A stretch of DNA of 64,000 nt from assembly GCF_035582795.1 (NCBI RefSeq), contig NW_027445624.1, positions 2,108,001-2,172,000 on the forward strand, read 5' to 3'. The first letter of the stretch is position 1. Every line of letters starts with the position of its first letter. This document shows positions 44,423-56,512 of the stretch, one piece after another. The notes under the pieces were generated by a model that worked only from the letters and a program-made list of their open reading frames with translations, was not told the origin of the DNA and searched no databases. The position numbers and the translations under genes were made by a program. Source of the DNA: Mycteria americana (Eukaryota; Chordata; Aves; Ciconiiformes; Ciconiidae).

Positions 44423-46051
44423 GTCCAAAGAGGAAAGCACACTGAGAAGTTAGGACAGACTTCTTTGAGAAAATCTCTATGTATTAGCCAACACTCCCCT
44501 GCCTTGTTCCTTGTTCCCACCCAAACACACATTACCTCCGTCCTTGCTCGTCTCGCTGGCTGGAGCTCTGGCTTGTGCAGGCTGAGTGTGTTGCTACGAG
44601 CAGTGGCCTCTGCCCATCAGCTCCGGAGGGGTCAGCCCTTCTGTGTAGCAGAGGGTACCACGGAAAGGGTGTGAAATCACAATTTACGTCACATATAATG
44701 CACTCGTAATGCAGAAGGGCTGTTCAGCATCTTCCAACATGACAACCCCAGAGAGACTGTTGGATGGCCTAAAACTGTAGTGACCAGACAGAGCCAGCTC
44801 ATTCCCCGGCCCCAAGCACTGTATCGCCCAGAGCCCTACGGCTTAGGATGGGCTGGGGCACTTTGTTCCCATGGACGTGTTTACAGGGCAGGAGCCAACG
44901 TTTCAGTATGTGACCTGCAGCTGAAACCCTCCTCCCCAGAGGCTCTGAGGGCAAGAACAAGGGCAGCACAGACAGGAGGCAAAACACGGAGAAATGCCCC
45001 AATGCTTCTGCTGAGGGAGGCGGAAAAGGGCGAGAGAGATGGGTACTGGTGAGTCTAAACTCATCAAGGGTCAGGACTCCAAGGGGGTGACACAGCCTGG
45101 GAACAGGGGGCAGAAGCTCTGCTGGGTGGGAGAGGAGACCAGGGAAGGTGTCTGCACTGCAGGGGACGGCAGGGACATTCCCAAATCCCCTGCCCTCAGC
45201 ATTTCTGGTAGCGGCTCCCTGTCCCTCCGAGCCTATGTCTCTGCTGCCTGGACCTGTCCCTCCTGGCAGGAGCTCGTTCTCTGTCCCCACATCTGCTCCC
45301 TGTCAGTACTCACAGACCCCATCCCAACAACAGTGTGGTCAGGTCTGCCCTGCAGACACCTCCTGGCAGCAGGCGCTGAACAGGGGCATCTCTGTGTGTG
45401 CAGGGGTGAAGGAGAAGCTCAGACAAGCCCTAAGAAGATTTGCGGTCTCAGTGCCTTCTGCAGCACAGAGAAATAAATTCCCATCTCTCCCTGCCTATCC
45501 AGACAACCAAGAAGAGAAACCTCAAAGCACAAACCTTCCCTTTCAAGTCAATGCTGCCTTGTTGCACTTCTTCAAAAGGATCTTCAGAAAGATCCTGGGG
45601 GTGATGTGGAGCTGTGAGCAGCCCTGAGCCACGCAGCACCCTCTCAGCAGCAGAAGAGCCCTGCCCTGCTGGGGTGTCAAATCCTTCCACCCACAGCTTC
45701 TCCCCGCAGCACTGTGGGGAGCTTCCTGGGCAGGCTGAGTGCTGACCCTGGCAGGCAGCAGAGTCCCTGCAGCAGCACACAGCCTCCTGGGGTGCAGGGC
45801 CCCTGCTCTGAAGGACAGCCCTGGGCACCCCTGCCTGCACACCCAGCTGCACACCCCTGCAGGCCTCCCTAGAAGAAGGGGGTGGTCGTGCCCTGTCCCT
45901 CTGAGGGTGCAGCAGGGAAGCCCTGCTCTGCAGCACAACCTTCTCCACACACAAGAAACCCAGAGAGCCATCCTGCCAGATCCTACCTGCTCTGGGATCT
46001 GCCAGCTCTAGGAGACCCCTCCAGCATACTCTGGTGGCCCTGTAGCCGGAA

Positions 46052-46057
46052 ACTTAC
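46052..46057 (-). promoter_or_regulatory. Candidate 5'-exon splice donor (spacer intact OR)
   Basis: GTAAGT on the minus strand after taacaca, 1.65 kb before the acceptor at 44,422. The stretch between is OR-cassette flank similar to 33,600-34,500 in inverse order, with no other gene. Confidence 0.5.
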
Positions 46058-47661
46058 TGTGTTAAGGGCTGTGAAGATTTCTCCTCCAGTGAGCTCTCAG
46101 CATCCTCCCACTCCACACTGCCTTTAAACTCTCATCTATCTCCCCTTGCTGCCTGCAGGCAGTGTCTCAGCCCTGCTGTGCTCTGCAGAGCATCTGCTCC
46201 TGGGCAGAGCTGTCTGCCTGAAGCACTGCATGCTTGCCGTGAGCTTCCTCCGTCTCAGGACCCCACCGCAGCTCAGCAGCAGAGGACCAACCCAAGGCGC
46301 CACTTTCTCTGCCCCCTCTGGGCTCCCTCGAGGTGTCCCCGGGGCTCCAGGGCTGACACCGCCGAAAGGCAGCAGGATCATCCCTGGGGAATGTACTTTG
46401 GAGTCAACAAAAGCATCACTAATGGTGCCTCTCTAAACATTGGAGGGGGACTGATTCCTGCAGCAGAAATTGTCCTGCCAGAGCATGGTTGTCTGCGAGA
46501 GGTGTAAATGTTCCCCTCTGGACACCGCAGGTCCTGTCCCATAAGACGAAGGACAGACAGACAGGGACAGGGAGGGCTTGGCTTCCCCTGTGCTGGGCAG
46601 TGGTTCAGCTGAGGCAATGTAGGCATCTCCTTCCCAGCTGGAAGAAGCACGACTCAGCTCCCTCCATGCACCCCACACAGCCACAGCAGATGGGATTCCT
46701 CTTGCTTCAGTTCAGGGGTGCACAAAAGCGTTGCCTGCAGGTGAGCCCCTGCTCTGAGCCCCTCGTCTTTATTCTGTGGGCGCTCAGTTGCTCACCCACA
46801 CACACTTGGTGATGACTGAGGGGCCAGGGTTGGTCTAAGACATGTGCAAGTGTTTGCAAGCTGTGATGGAAAATCTCTGAGAATACCCACATCCTTCCCG
46901 AGCATCAGCTGAGGTCCAGAGGTGGAAGGGGGATTTCCTTGGCCATCCTAAATGACACCGACCTGTACGTTTAGGGCACCTGCGTGCACCTTGTCACATA
47001 TATCTCTGGAGCACACAGAGCTCTTGAGCTGACCAAACAGAGCAGTGCATCAGAAGGAGACCCGGGTCTCTCTCTATCCAGTGCATTTACTAGAGCACCA
47101 GTCACTGCAAAGCCACCCCCTTCTCTAATACAGCGTCACCTGCTGACTTCCTCCTGCAGCTCCTCCACCCACTGCCTGAGGGATTCCACTAAAATATCTT
47201 AACATGTCCACATCCCTGCACTGAAGACATCTTATTTATTTCAGGGCTCTCATTTTAACTACATTTTAAAAAAAGCCTCCACTGCCTGGCCAGCTGCCTG
47301 GAGTGCCTAATACAACTCCATTCTGCAGGCAAACACAGCACAGGGCCTCCAGGAAAGCTGTGCCCTGTTGGAGCTGGCGTGGGACAGACACCCCAGGGCC
47401 TCCCAAAGGGGTCTGGTGCCAGTGTGCCATCATCTGAACTCCAACACCACACCATGGCACAGCCCCTTCTCGGCTCCTTCCAGTGTGTTTACTAGAGCAC
47501 CAGTTACTGCAAAACATAGACATATCCAAATCTCTGAACTGAGGAGACCTTCTTTAATTCCGGGCTCTCTTTTAATGCCCTAAGAAAGGCGAATAGTGCT
47601 ACGCGAGGTGCTTGGGATAGCCAGCACCATCTCTTGCCACAGCTGAGGTGCTGAGCTCTTG

Positions 47662-47990
47662 AGCCCAAATGTGCACAGCCAGGAGGAGCTGGAGCACACA
47701 CAGACGGAGCTGAAGCTTCTGAGCGCTGTGACACTTTGGAATGAAGTGAGATGTGGCGAGACAACTTGTTCAACTGGGCTGCAGCAGTGGAGGGATATAG
47801 GCTCTGCAGGAGAGAGTGGCAGGGAAGACGAGGACGGAGGATGGCCTCTGTGTCAAGGGGCAGCTCAGATGGATGGAGCTCCTTTATGGGATGGGCAACT
47901 GCTGAGGTTTCTCCCTGGGAATCTTGCCCATTGGCTTCATGTACTGCCAAGACTTTGTATCTGTTGCTGGTTGGTACGTAGGGGGAAACG
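47662..47990 (+). mobile_element. CR1 endonuclease fragment (right arm)
   Basis: Partner of 31,640-31,965. It reads MWRDNLFNWAAAVEGYRL and RREWQGRRGRRMA with a few changes. Dead and truncated. Confidence 0.7.
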
Positions 47991-48113
47991 GCTGGACGTG
48001 ATATCCTGCTGCCATGGGTCACCAGAGACCATGGTGCCTCCTTCTCCAAGATGCTGTCTATTCACTGTTGACACTCCTTGCCTGGTAGTCCTTGGAGGTC
48101 AGTGCCATGGGGT

Positions 48114-48888
48114 TGTCTCGTCCCACTTGGTGGGTTGCGAGAGGGGTGAATCTTTTCGATTCCCCGACGGTTTGTGTACCGACAAAAGCCGATCTCTGCT
48201 CGAAAGAGCCGCGTGGTCGGTACAGTCACGACAATGACTCAGAGGAACAGGCTGGCCAGCAACTTTATTAACCGGCAAATTCCACAAACGGACAAACTTA
48301 ACGAACTGGTGAGCTCAACGAACAAACAGAGGCAATGGAGCGATTTTCCGGGCAACCCGTCACAATTTATCCCAAACTTGCATATATTGGAAGAGTAGAG
48401 GGAGAGAGAAGCGAGAAAAGGAAAGGAAAAGAGAGGAGGAAAGAGAAAGAAAAAGTATCACCACCCTTGGATCCCGTGATGATGATGACAGACGTGGCAA
48501 TCCTCCAGTGGTGGGTGCGCGTGTGGTTCCCTGGAGGGTGTGTCTTTTATAAGCAAATCCCTGCCTCCAGGTACGCCCCTTCAGGACTTACATGGTTCTT
48601 GTTCTAGAAAGATCTCCATCTTCTGCGCAGGTGCTGGGGGAGGGGGTGTTCACAAGGGGTCTCTCGGGTGGTTGCAAGCCCCTTCCTCAGATCAACTCTG
48701 TGACCTCTGGCCATACATGGTAAGGTCCGGCGGAACCCAGAACCGTGCATCCTCCGACGAGCTCTCCACATCCCGCACATCCTGCTCCCCCTCTCCCACA
48801 CCCCGTGCTCGCCGACCTGCAGTCGCCATGCAAATAGCGCCTTGCCTTGCCACAATGTTTGAGACATTAACTCTTTCAGTCTCTCACA
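48114..48888 (-). mobile_element. Solo LTR, private to right arm
   Basis: A 775-bp LTR on the minus strand starts TGTGAGAGACTG (at 48,888) and ends GGACGAGACA (at 48,114). A TATA box (ttataaaag) lies near 48,548, and AATAAA near 48,263 in the expected order. The 5-bp target duplication is ggggt (48,109-48,113) and gggct (48,889-48,893), one change apart. The left arm has the intact empty site (minus-strand ggggttccaatatttc, near 31,510). It is unlike the 30.1-kb LTR; the family is not recognised. The insertion is younger than the arm split. No internal part remains. Confidence 0.9.
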
Positions 48889-48904
48889 GGGCTTCCAATG
48901 TTTC

Positions 48905-49230
48905 TTCTTGCAATGCCTCAAATAAGATTCTGTCTATTTCTTGTTCCGCCTCTCTTATACAGCATCACCTCCTGACTGCTTCCCGCAGCTCCTCCACCCG
49001 CTGCCTGAGGGACTCCACCAGAGCACACCTTGCGCAGGTGGAGCTTGCACCCTCCTCCACCCAGGAGCGTGGGGTACAGACTTTCCTGCCCTCCACCTGG
49101 ACAGCAGCTTCCCTGAGAGGAAGTGGCCACCTCCACTCATCCCAGGCTAGGCTGGCTAGGGAGATGGTGCCCAGCTGCTGCAGAGCACAGCCCTCACCTG
49201 GTTTCTGCCACCATGCTTCTGATGACCTCA
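48905..49230 (-). mobile_element. CR1 ORF1 fragment (right arm)
   Basis: Partner of 31,180-31,500: the CALVESLRQRVEELREAV block of CR1 ORF1 in reverse orientation. Confidence 0.6.
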
Positions 49231-50162
49231 AAGCACTGCCTAAGAAGCCTTTCTAATTCCCTGGAGACCTCAAGCTGCTGGGTAGGTTTGCACAGCTGAC
49301 AGCTAGCTGGGGTGATCAGTGGGGCCGCAGCCTAAGCCTGCCTTTGAGCAGAGCAGGCAGCAGCCCCACCACTGGAAGAGTGCGCTGCCCTTCTCACGCG
49401 CCCTTCCATGCAAAGTGCTGTGCAAACTGCTGCTTGCAGCGCTCCTGCTCCCTGGCGCTCCCCGGGGGCTTCTTTTATGCGGCTTCCTGGAGGAGGAATC
49501 AGCAGTGCCCGTGCCACCTGAAGACTCACGGTGTCAGTTTTGCAAGCCCACCCTCTGATCCATTTTAGATGTGCGCTTTAGGATGGGAAATCCTGCCTGG
49601 TGTTGATCATATCGCTTACTTCGACCTTGCCGACAGAAGATGCTCGGCAGGACTAATGGAGAGGCAGACTGTTATTTTGCAAAGATAGGTCTTTAGGCAG
49701 ATTAAGACTTGTCTTATGCAAAACACACAGACACCCCAATGCTTACAGTCTGGAGCTCCAGCAGATGTGCTTCCCAGGGAATGGGATGGCAGAGGATAAG
49801 AAAGGGATGGCTTGGCAACCACCCTGGGATTTGGGAAACTAGGGAGTGCTCTCCTCTTCCCCACCACTGCTTCTCTCGGTGAGATGCTTAAGAAAACTCG
49901 ACCAGCTATTCACAGTTGCGTCAAGTAACTCATGTCTACTTGCAGCCAATGGAGTCGTGCAGTTCAAATTTTGAGCTTTCATTGGAGCCCAAGGCATTTC
50001 CTCCACTCAAACTATCTGCACCCCCACCTGACCCCGACTACTGTGTGAAACAAGTGTCCCGGCCCTCCAGGCAGGATGGGGAAAAGCTTGAACTTCTCCC
50101 TCATCCTGCACTATGCATCACAGTGAAGAGTCTGGCTCTGTCTGCTACGAAGATGCAGGCAT

Positions 50163-51135
50163 TCAAAAGCCATGGGCTGCTCTGAGGTGCCCCTGAAGCT
50201 TTCCCTTCTGCAGGCTGAACAAGCTCAGCTCCTTCAGCCCCTTCTCAGAAGGCAAGTGCCCCAGCCCTAGACCATCTTGGTGGCCCTCTGTTGAACTCAC
50301 TCCAGTTTCCTCATCTCTCTCCCTTTTATTGAGGGCCACAAATCTGGATGCAGTACCTACCAGTAGTCTAACGAGTCCTGAGTAGAGGACGATCAACACA
50401 TGCCCAGTCTCCTGGCTATGCTCCTCTTCATATAGCCCACCACACTGCTGGCCTTCCTCAGTGCTGACTTGTCTTTTGCCTAATGGCCCTCAGGAACTCC
50501 AGCACCTTTTCTGCAGAGCTACTCCCAAGACAGGTGGTCCCCAGCCTGTACCATTGCAGGGGCTCAGTCCACCTCTGGTGCGGGACTCTGCATTTCTCCG
50601 TGCTGGTTGTCATGAGGCTCCTGTTGGCCCATGCCTTTGAGCCTACCTAGGTCCTTCTGGATGGCAGCCTTGCCCTGGTGTGTCAACCAGTCCCACCACC
50701 TGGGTATCAGGTGTGCAGACTTCACAAGAAAGACCTCCAGGTCATTAGAAAAATGTTAAACCAGACGGGTCCCAGGACCCTCCAGGACTCCCCTTGCCAC
50801 CAGCCTCCAGCTGCAATATTTCCCATTAACTGACTTTCCGAGAGCAACTCTCTGACCACTTTTTACCAACGTACATATTCACCAATGCAGCCCATTATGT
50901 GCTACCTTGGAGACAAGGCTCTTGTGGGGGATGGTGTTAAAAGCCTTGCTCAAGGCAAGGCAAATGACATCTACTGCTCTTCCCTGGTGCAGAAATCCAG
51001 CCCTGTCATCAGAAAAGGCAGAAGTGTAGCTTGGCTGTGATCCACCCTACACAAAGCCATGCTGGCTGTTCTCAGTCACTGTCTTCTTCCTGGCCCAGAA
51101 ATGTGACCCAGGAGGACATGCTCTGTGACACACTT
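50163..51135 (-). mobile_element. Old CR1 reverse-transcriptase fragment (right arm)
   Basis: Partner of 28,690-29,665 with the same order of CR1 words and the same decay. Confidence 0.75.
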
Positions 51136-51282
51136 TTTGTGCAACATTTGCTTTTCACCAATGATCAGATGGGTCCCTTCATCTCCACCACCATTCGAGG
51201 ATGATACAGAATGGCCTCCCTGTGACATGGACCTGTTCTCTCAGCACTCTTGGGCGCAGCCCCTGCAGTACCATGCTCTCTT

Positions 51283-51392
51283 CATAGAATCATAGAACGG
51301 TTTTAGTCGGAAGGGGCCTTTAAAGATCATGGAGTCCAACCCCCTGCCATTGCTCAGGGACACCTTTCACTAGATCACGCTGCTCAGAGCCC
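51283..51392 (-). mobile_element. CR1 3' end (right arm)
   Basis: Partner of 28,435-28,541, with the octamer tail tcatagaatcatagaacgg at its outer edge. Confidence 0.85.
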
Positions 51393-52292
51393 TGTCCACC
51401 CAGATGAAGGGGGGCTTTTTCGCTTCTCTCCCATCCCGCTGGGGAAGGGGGGAAGGGAGCAAGGGAACAAATGGGTGCGTGCTTAGTGGCTGGCCATGCT
51501 CAACCCACCAACCCCCTGAAATGTCACCAAGGGGCTTTGCGTGAGCAACTGACTCCCTCCCTCCATCTCCATTGGCTCTAGTGGGAGCTTAGTCAAGGAG
51601 CTCCCATGCAGACACCTCTTTTCTGCACACCTGGCCTGAGGGAAAGGGAATCACAGCTCCTGTGGGTTTGTGGCATGAACTGGAGGGAGATGAATCACCT
51701 GAGAGCCTGGAAGCCTGTAACCAAAGTCTGACTTCTGCATTGACTCAGTTGCATCACTGCCTTCCATGGGGAAACAAACCCCTCCCTCTCACTGCCTAGT
51801 ATTTGGGGAGGAATAGGGGTTTTCAGAGGGAGAACTTGTCACCTCTTTTAGTCAACCGTTCTCTGAAAGGACAAACCACACGGCTGGACTCTGCCGCTCT
51901 CTCCCCAGATTAGAGACATGATGTAGGTGTTTACTTCAGCCTCCTTCCAAGAAGGTTCCCCAGGAGGGACCCTGCTGCTTTGTCAGCACTGGAGACCAGG
52001 GAGCTCCTCAAGGAGTCTGTGGGGCAGAGGAAGTCACACCTTCAGCTGCCCTTGTGCTCCTGGGCTGGCACAAGCTCCTGGGACTGAGAGAGCTCATGGC
52101 AACGGATGCATGGCACCTGCAGAAAGACAGCCAAGTCCAGCAGCAGCTCCTCTGCAAAGAGCAGCAGGGCTCAGGGCACTGCCTGCAGGTGACGAGACAG
52201 GATGAGCAGCTCGGAGAGAAGGAAAAGGCAGCCTGGAGTGGGAGGACGGAGGAGGGCTCATAGCTGGGGAGATCTTCCCAGTCCTTGACACA

Positions 52293-52298
52293 GTAAGT
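52293..52298 (+). promoter_or_regulatory. Candidate 5'-exon splice donor (intact right-arm OR)
   Basis: GTAAGT within gacacagtaagtctctgg, 2.5 kb before the ATG of the OR at 54,797. Confidence 0.5.
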
Positions 52299-52654
52299 CT
52301 CTGGCTGCAGGGCAGCGCAGCTGCTGTTCCCAAAGAGGTCTTCCGAAGCTGCCACATCTAACGGGCGTGGGATCTGTCAGGATGGCTCTCACAGCTTCTC
52401 AGGGGTGACTGAGAAGGGGGAACTCCCCACAGCACTGCAGAAGGTCTGGGTGGAAGGAGCAACCCCTGGCAGGGCAGGGTCATTCTTCCATGTGGAGGGT
52501 GTTATGTGGGACAGGGATGCTCACAGCTCTAGCTAACCATTTCTAGATGGGGACTTTTCAAGGGGAAGGTAAAGTCACCAGGTACCTGAAAGCTCTTGCC
52601 TGACCTTGGGTTGCTTTGGGTTTTGGTTTTGGTTTTTTTGCAGGGTTTTTTGTG

Positions 52655-52674
52655 TTTTTTTTTTTTTTTTTTTT
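52655..52674 (+). repeat. Poly-T run, longer than in left arm
   Basis: A run of 20 T follows a ttttggtttt repeat. The left-arm partner is a run of only 10 A (27,165-27,174). It explains most of the 15-bp offset step between the arms here. Confidence 0.85.
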
Positions 52675-54771
52675 CCAGTTTTTCCCCATTGTCAATAGTG
52701 AGATGGAAACAGTATTAGGGGTTTAGGTTTGGGGGTGAGACTCCTAAAATGTTACTCTGAAAGATCAAGAGGTGTGTGAGGAACCTCAGGAAGTCCCTTC
52801 AGCCTCCCCTGCCCCCCCAACCTATAGGCAGCACCAACATCTCCTTGGCAGTTGCCATCATTCTCATCAGGGCTTTTCTGAACTGCTCCTTAGCAGCTGC
52901 AAACACAGAGCTGCTCCTGAAAACCTCTCTCCCGGGAGGTTTGTGGAGGGCAGAACTGAGCACACAGAGGGTGGGATGGGGTCTGTGAGCATGGACAGGG
53001 AAAAGGCACAGGGGCAGAGAAACAGCTCTGCTCCTCTCTTGTGGGAGACGGGATCTGGACCATTCCCTTTCAGCCTGTGCGCTGCAGACACCTGCCTCTG
53101 AGCACGGCCCCCCTTGTCTCCTCTCCCACCCAACAGAGGGCTCTACCCTCCAGGCCATGGGGTCTAAGGCATGAGTCTCCTCCTCTGCAGTTAGGTCTCC
53201 AGCAGAAGAGAGGTGCATCTCTCCCGCAACGTGCTCTTTTCCTGCTGCATGACAAAGGGGCTGAGAGCAACTGGCTGGCAATGTCACCATCCGGACGTTG
53301 ATACGGGGGAAGGCTTTCCTGAGAGCCCGCCTGTCTCTCGCTCTCTCCATGCCTCCTTTGGCAGGAGGAGCACGGCCACGATCCCTGTTTCTCCATCTCT
53401 CCCTGCTGCTCTGGTCCCTCTTTTCAAGATCGATGGGACAAAGGGCAGGGCGCTCAGCTGCGGTTCAGCTACTGGCCCTGAGAGTCCTTCCATGCAGGTG
53501 ACTTCCTTTACGGCAGTGAGACGTCCAACCCCACTTCTAAAGTGTGGAGCTGTGGCAATGCAGCGTGTGGGGTTGGGGAATGAGCCCACTCTCTTTTAAA
53601 GAGACCCCCACCTTCAGGACACCTGACTGTCCCCCTGGCGTGTCCTGGCAGGCTGTGGGTAGTGCTGCAGAAGAGCACAGCTCTCCTGCAAGCTCCTTCT
53701 GGTAGCTGACAGTCCCTGGTTTGCTCATCTGAGCCAGGAGCCTCTTCACATCCTCCCTGCCACTCTCTCCCTATCAGGGCTGAGAACGAGACAGCTCTCT
53801 GGAGATCTGCCCTCTGAAACTGGACTCCTCTCTTCTTTGCACAGTCTAGATTCCTTTGCAGAGTGAGCTCTGAGTGCAATCGTCCTCTAGCTGAGAGAGG
53901 TGCCAGCACAGGGCAGTTGTGAGCAAGACCACTGAGCGCAGCCGCTCTCTTGAGGCTGCACTAGGTTACAGGGAGCTTTTTTGGTCTCGAGTGACTGCCC
54001 AGTGTTTACCCTGAGAGCTAAGGAAAAGACGAGAATTTCTACCATTGCAATGAACACCAGACACAGGTATCTAAACAAGTCTGCTCTTCTAGAGTCTATA
54101 CTCACCTCCTCAACCCCATTCCATGCAAAGCAGGCAGTGAAACTGCTGAATCTTCACCGCTTGAAAAAGGCATGCATTGGAGCTTACATTTCTATGCAGG
54201 CATTTCTTGCGCTCCGTTATCCAGCCAGTGCCTGGAGAAATAGTGGATGCGGTGTATTGATGTGTGGACAGGGATAAACCCTCTGCAATGGGCCAGGTCA
54301 CCTCTGCCTCCTGCCTTTCCTTGCCTTGAGAGAGAGCTGATAGTGGTAGACTGAAATCTGTCAACGAAGGAAAAGTAGGAGGATATGAATACTGTCCTCT
54401 TGCCTCCAAGAAGCAGCTGGGCGTGCTCCTCATTTCACCTCTCATGGTGGTCAATAGGAATATACCTGCTGGGTGACAAGACTAAGCCCTCCGCAGTCAG
54501 CTCAGGGCGTCCTGCCCCTGGAACAACAACCAGAAGGCTTTTTCCACCTCTGTGTTAACACTGCTGCAGAGCAGGACTACCTCCTTTGGACCCATGGGCA
54601 GAGGACTCTGATCCTCACAGCTCACGCAGCCAGCACAAACTGGAGGTCCAGCTAGACACCTGACAGAATGTCCCCCAGAGAGCTAGGAAGGCAGTGGGCA
54701 GAGTTTCTGGGTCGCATGCAATGGGTTTTGCTCAAGCAGGTCTGTTTGAACTTGTCTTTTCCTCCTTGGAC

Positions 54772-54773
54772 AG
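54772..54773 (+). promoter_or_regulatory. Splice acceptor of intact right-arm OR
   Basis: cttgtcttttcctccttggacag ends here, 23 nt before the ATG. The 52,300-54,770 stretch is the presumed 5' intron and mirrors 25,067-27,524. Confidence 0.65.
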
Positions 54774-54796
54774 TCACGCACTCTTGGAAGGAGCAA

Positions 54797-55735
54797 ATGT
54801 CCAACAACAGCAGCTCCATCACCCCATTCCTCCTCCTGGCGTTTGCAGACATGCGGGAGCTGCAGCTCTTGCACTTCTGGCTCTTCCTGGGCATCTACCT
54901 GGCTGCCCTCCTGGGCAACGGCCTCATCATCATCGCCATAGCCTGTGACCACCATCTCCACACCCCCATGTACTTCTTCCTCCTCAACCTCTCCCTCCTC
55001 GACTTGGGCTCCATCTCCACCACTGTCCCCAAATCCATGGCCAATTCCCTCTGGGACACCAGGACCATATCCTATGGAGGATGTGCTGCCCAGGTCTTTT
55101 GGTTTCTCTTCTTTGTTTCTTCAGAGTATTACCTTCTGACCGTCATGGCCTATGACCGCTATGTAGCCATCTGCAAACCCCTGCACTATGTGACCGTCAT
55201 GGACAGCCGAGCTTGCATCAAAATGGCAGCAGCTGCCTGGGGCAGTGGTTTCCTCAATGCGGTGCTGCACATTGGAAACACATTTTCCATTCCATTCTGC
55301 CAAGGCAATGCTGTGGAGCAGTTCTTCTGTGAAATCCCCCAGCTCCTCAAGCTCTCCTGCTCGCACTCCTACGTCAGGAAAGCTGGGTTTACTGTGGTCA
55401 GTCTTTGCGTAGCTTGTGGGTGTTTTCTGTTCCTTGTCCTGTCCTATGTGCAGATATTCACGGTTGTGCTGAGGATCCCCTCTGAGCAGGGACGGCACAA
55501 GGCCTTTTCCACGTGCCTCCCTCACGTGGCCGTGGTCTCCCTGTTTGCCAGCTCTGCCATGTTTGCCTACCTGAAGTCCCACTCAAGCTCATTCCCAGCT
55601 CTGAATCTTGTGGTGGCCGTTCTGTATGCAGTGGTGCCTCCAGCAGTGAACCCCCTCATCTACAGCATGAGGAATCAGGAGCTCAAAGAGGCACTAAAGA
55701 GACTGATCCGCTGTCTGCTGTTGCAGCAGGAATAA
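54797..55735 (+). CDS. Olfactory receptor, OR14-like, intact (right arm)
   Basis: The 312-residue frame starts MSNNSSSITP. It is the inverted-repeat partner of the OR at 24,103-25,041. By eye they differ at Gln/Pro10, Thr/Ile46, Val/Ile near 209, Tyr/His near 268 and Ser/Phe near 272. All core OR motifs are intact: G40-N41, HTPMYFFL, MAYDRYVAICKPLHY, KAFSTCLPH and NPLIYSMRNQE. It is an odorant GPCR with the same donor, acceptor and poly(A) arrangement as its partner. The two likely bind very similar ligands. The near-identity may be kept by conversion between arms. Confidence 0.95.
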   Translation: MSNNSSSITPFLLLAFADMRELQLLHFWLFLGIYLAALLGNGLIIIAIACDHHLHTPMYFFLLNLSLLDLGSISTTVPKSMANSLWDTRTISYGGCAAQVFWFLFFVSSEYYLLTVMAYDRYVAICKPLHYVTVMDSRACIKMAAAAWGSGFLNAVLHIGNTFSIPFCQGNAVEQFFCEIPQLLKLSCSHSYVRKAGFTVVSLCVACGCFLFLVLSYVQIFTVVLRIPSEQGRHKAFSTCLPHVAVVSLFASSAMFAYLKSHSSSFPALNLVVAVLYAVVPPAVNPLIYSMRNQELKEALKRLIRCLLLQQE

Positions 55736-56028
55736 GCTGCCCTTCTCTTTCCACAGGCGATTCCAAGTTTGTCTCAGGCCAGGCTTGATTATTTGGTTCT
55801 TTTCTTCTCTGCTTGAACATTGCCTTTGGAAAGCAGTTTTTGGAGTCACCGTGCTTCTCCAGAGGCAAGAACCTGAGCCTGAGGCTTGGGGAGGGAAGGA
55901 GCAAGGTTGACCATCGTCTCAGACCTCAAGGCACTGCTTCTCCTGCCTGTCCCATCCTCCTTAGGAGGCACAGTGGATCAATATCAATTGCAGAATGCTG
56001 CTATCAGCTCTCCTCTAAAGTGAAAAGT

Positions 56029-56034
56029 AATAAA
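56029..56034 (+). terminator. Poly(A) signal of intact right-arm OR
   Basis: AATAAA in aagtaataaaatg, 294 bp after the stop. Confidence 0.45.
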
Positions 56035-56182
56035 ATGTAGCCATGAAAATAAAAAATCATGTTTTGTCAAGTGCTCTTTGAAGTCTTCCTCTTAAGCAAA
56101 ATGTGTCTACAAGGCCCCTTGATGGAGAAACCTGCCAAACCCTCTCCAGGATCTCAAGAAGCTGGGGTGCCTCTCTAAAGTG

Positions 56183-56512
56183 CCTGTAGAGGAATGCACA
56201 CAGGATGGGGAATCAACACGATGAGTTAGAGGTCTGTGGGCAGTTGCAGGGCTACCATCTTACTGGCATCATGGGGACATGGTGGGATGGCTCCCACGAC
56301 TGGAGTGTTGCACAGAGGGATACAGCTCTTTTGGAAGGCCTGTATGGGAAGACGAGGAGGGGGAGTTGCATTTTATGTGAGAGCAGCTGAAGTGGCTGGA
56401 CATCGGCCTGGGGATGGGTGAGGAGCCAACTGAGAGCTTATGGTTTAGGATTCAAGGGAGGACTAGCTATCTCCAGAGAGCCTTTCCAACCCCAACTATT
56501 TTGTGATTCTGT
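56183..56512 (+). mobile_element. Internally deleted CR1 (right arm)
   Basis: Partner of 23,326-23,655. The endonuclease start (MGNQHDELEVCGQLQGY, GTWWDGSHDWSV) is joined to a CR1 3' tail ending ttttgtgattctgtgatgg. Confidence 0.7.
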
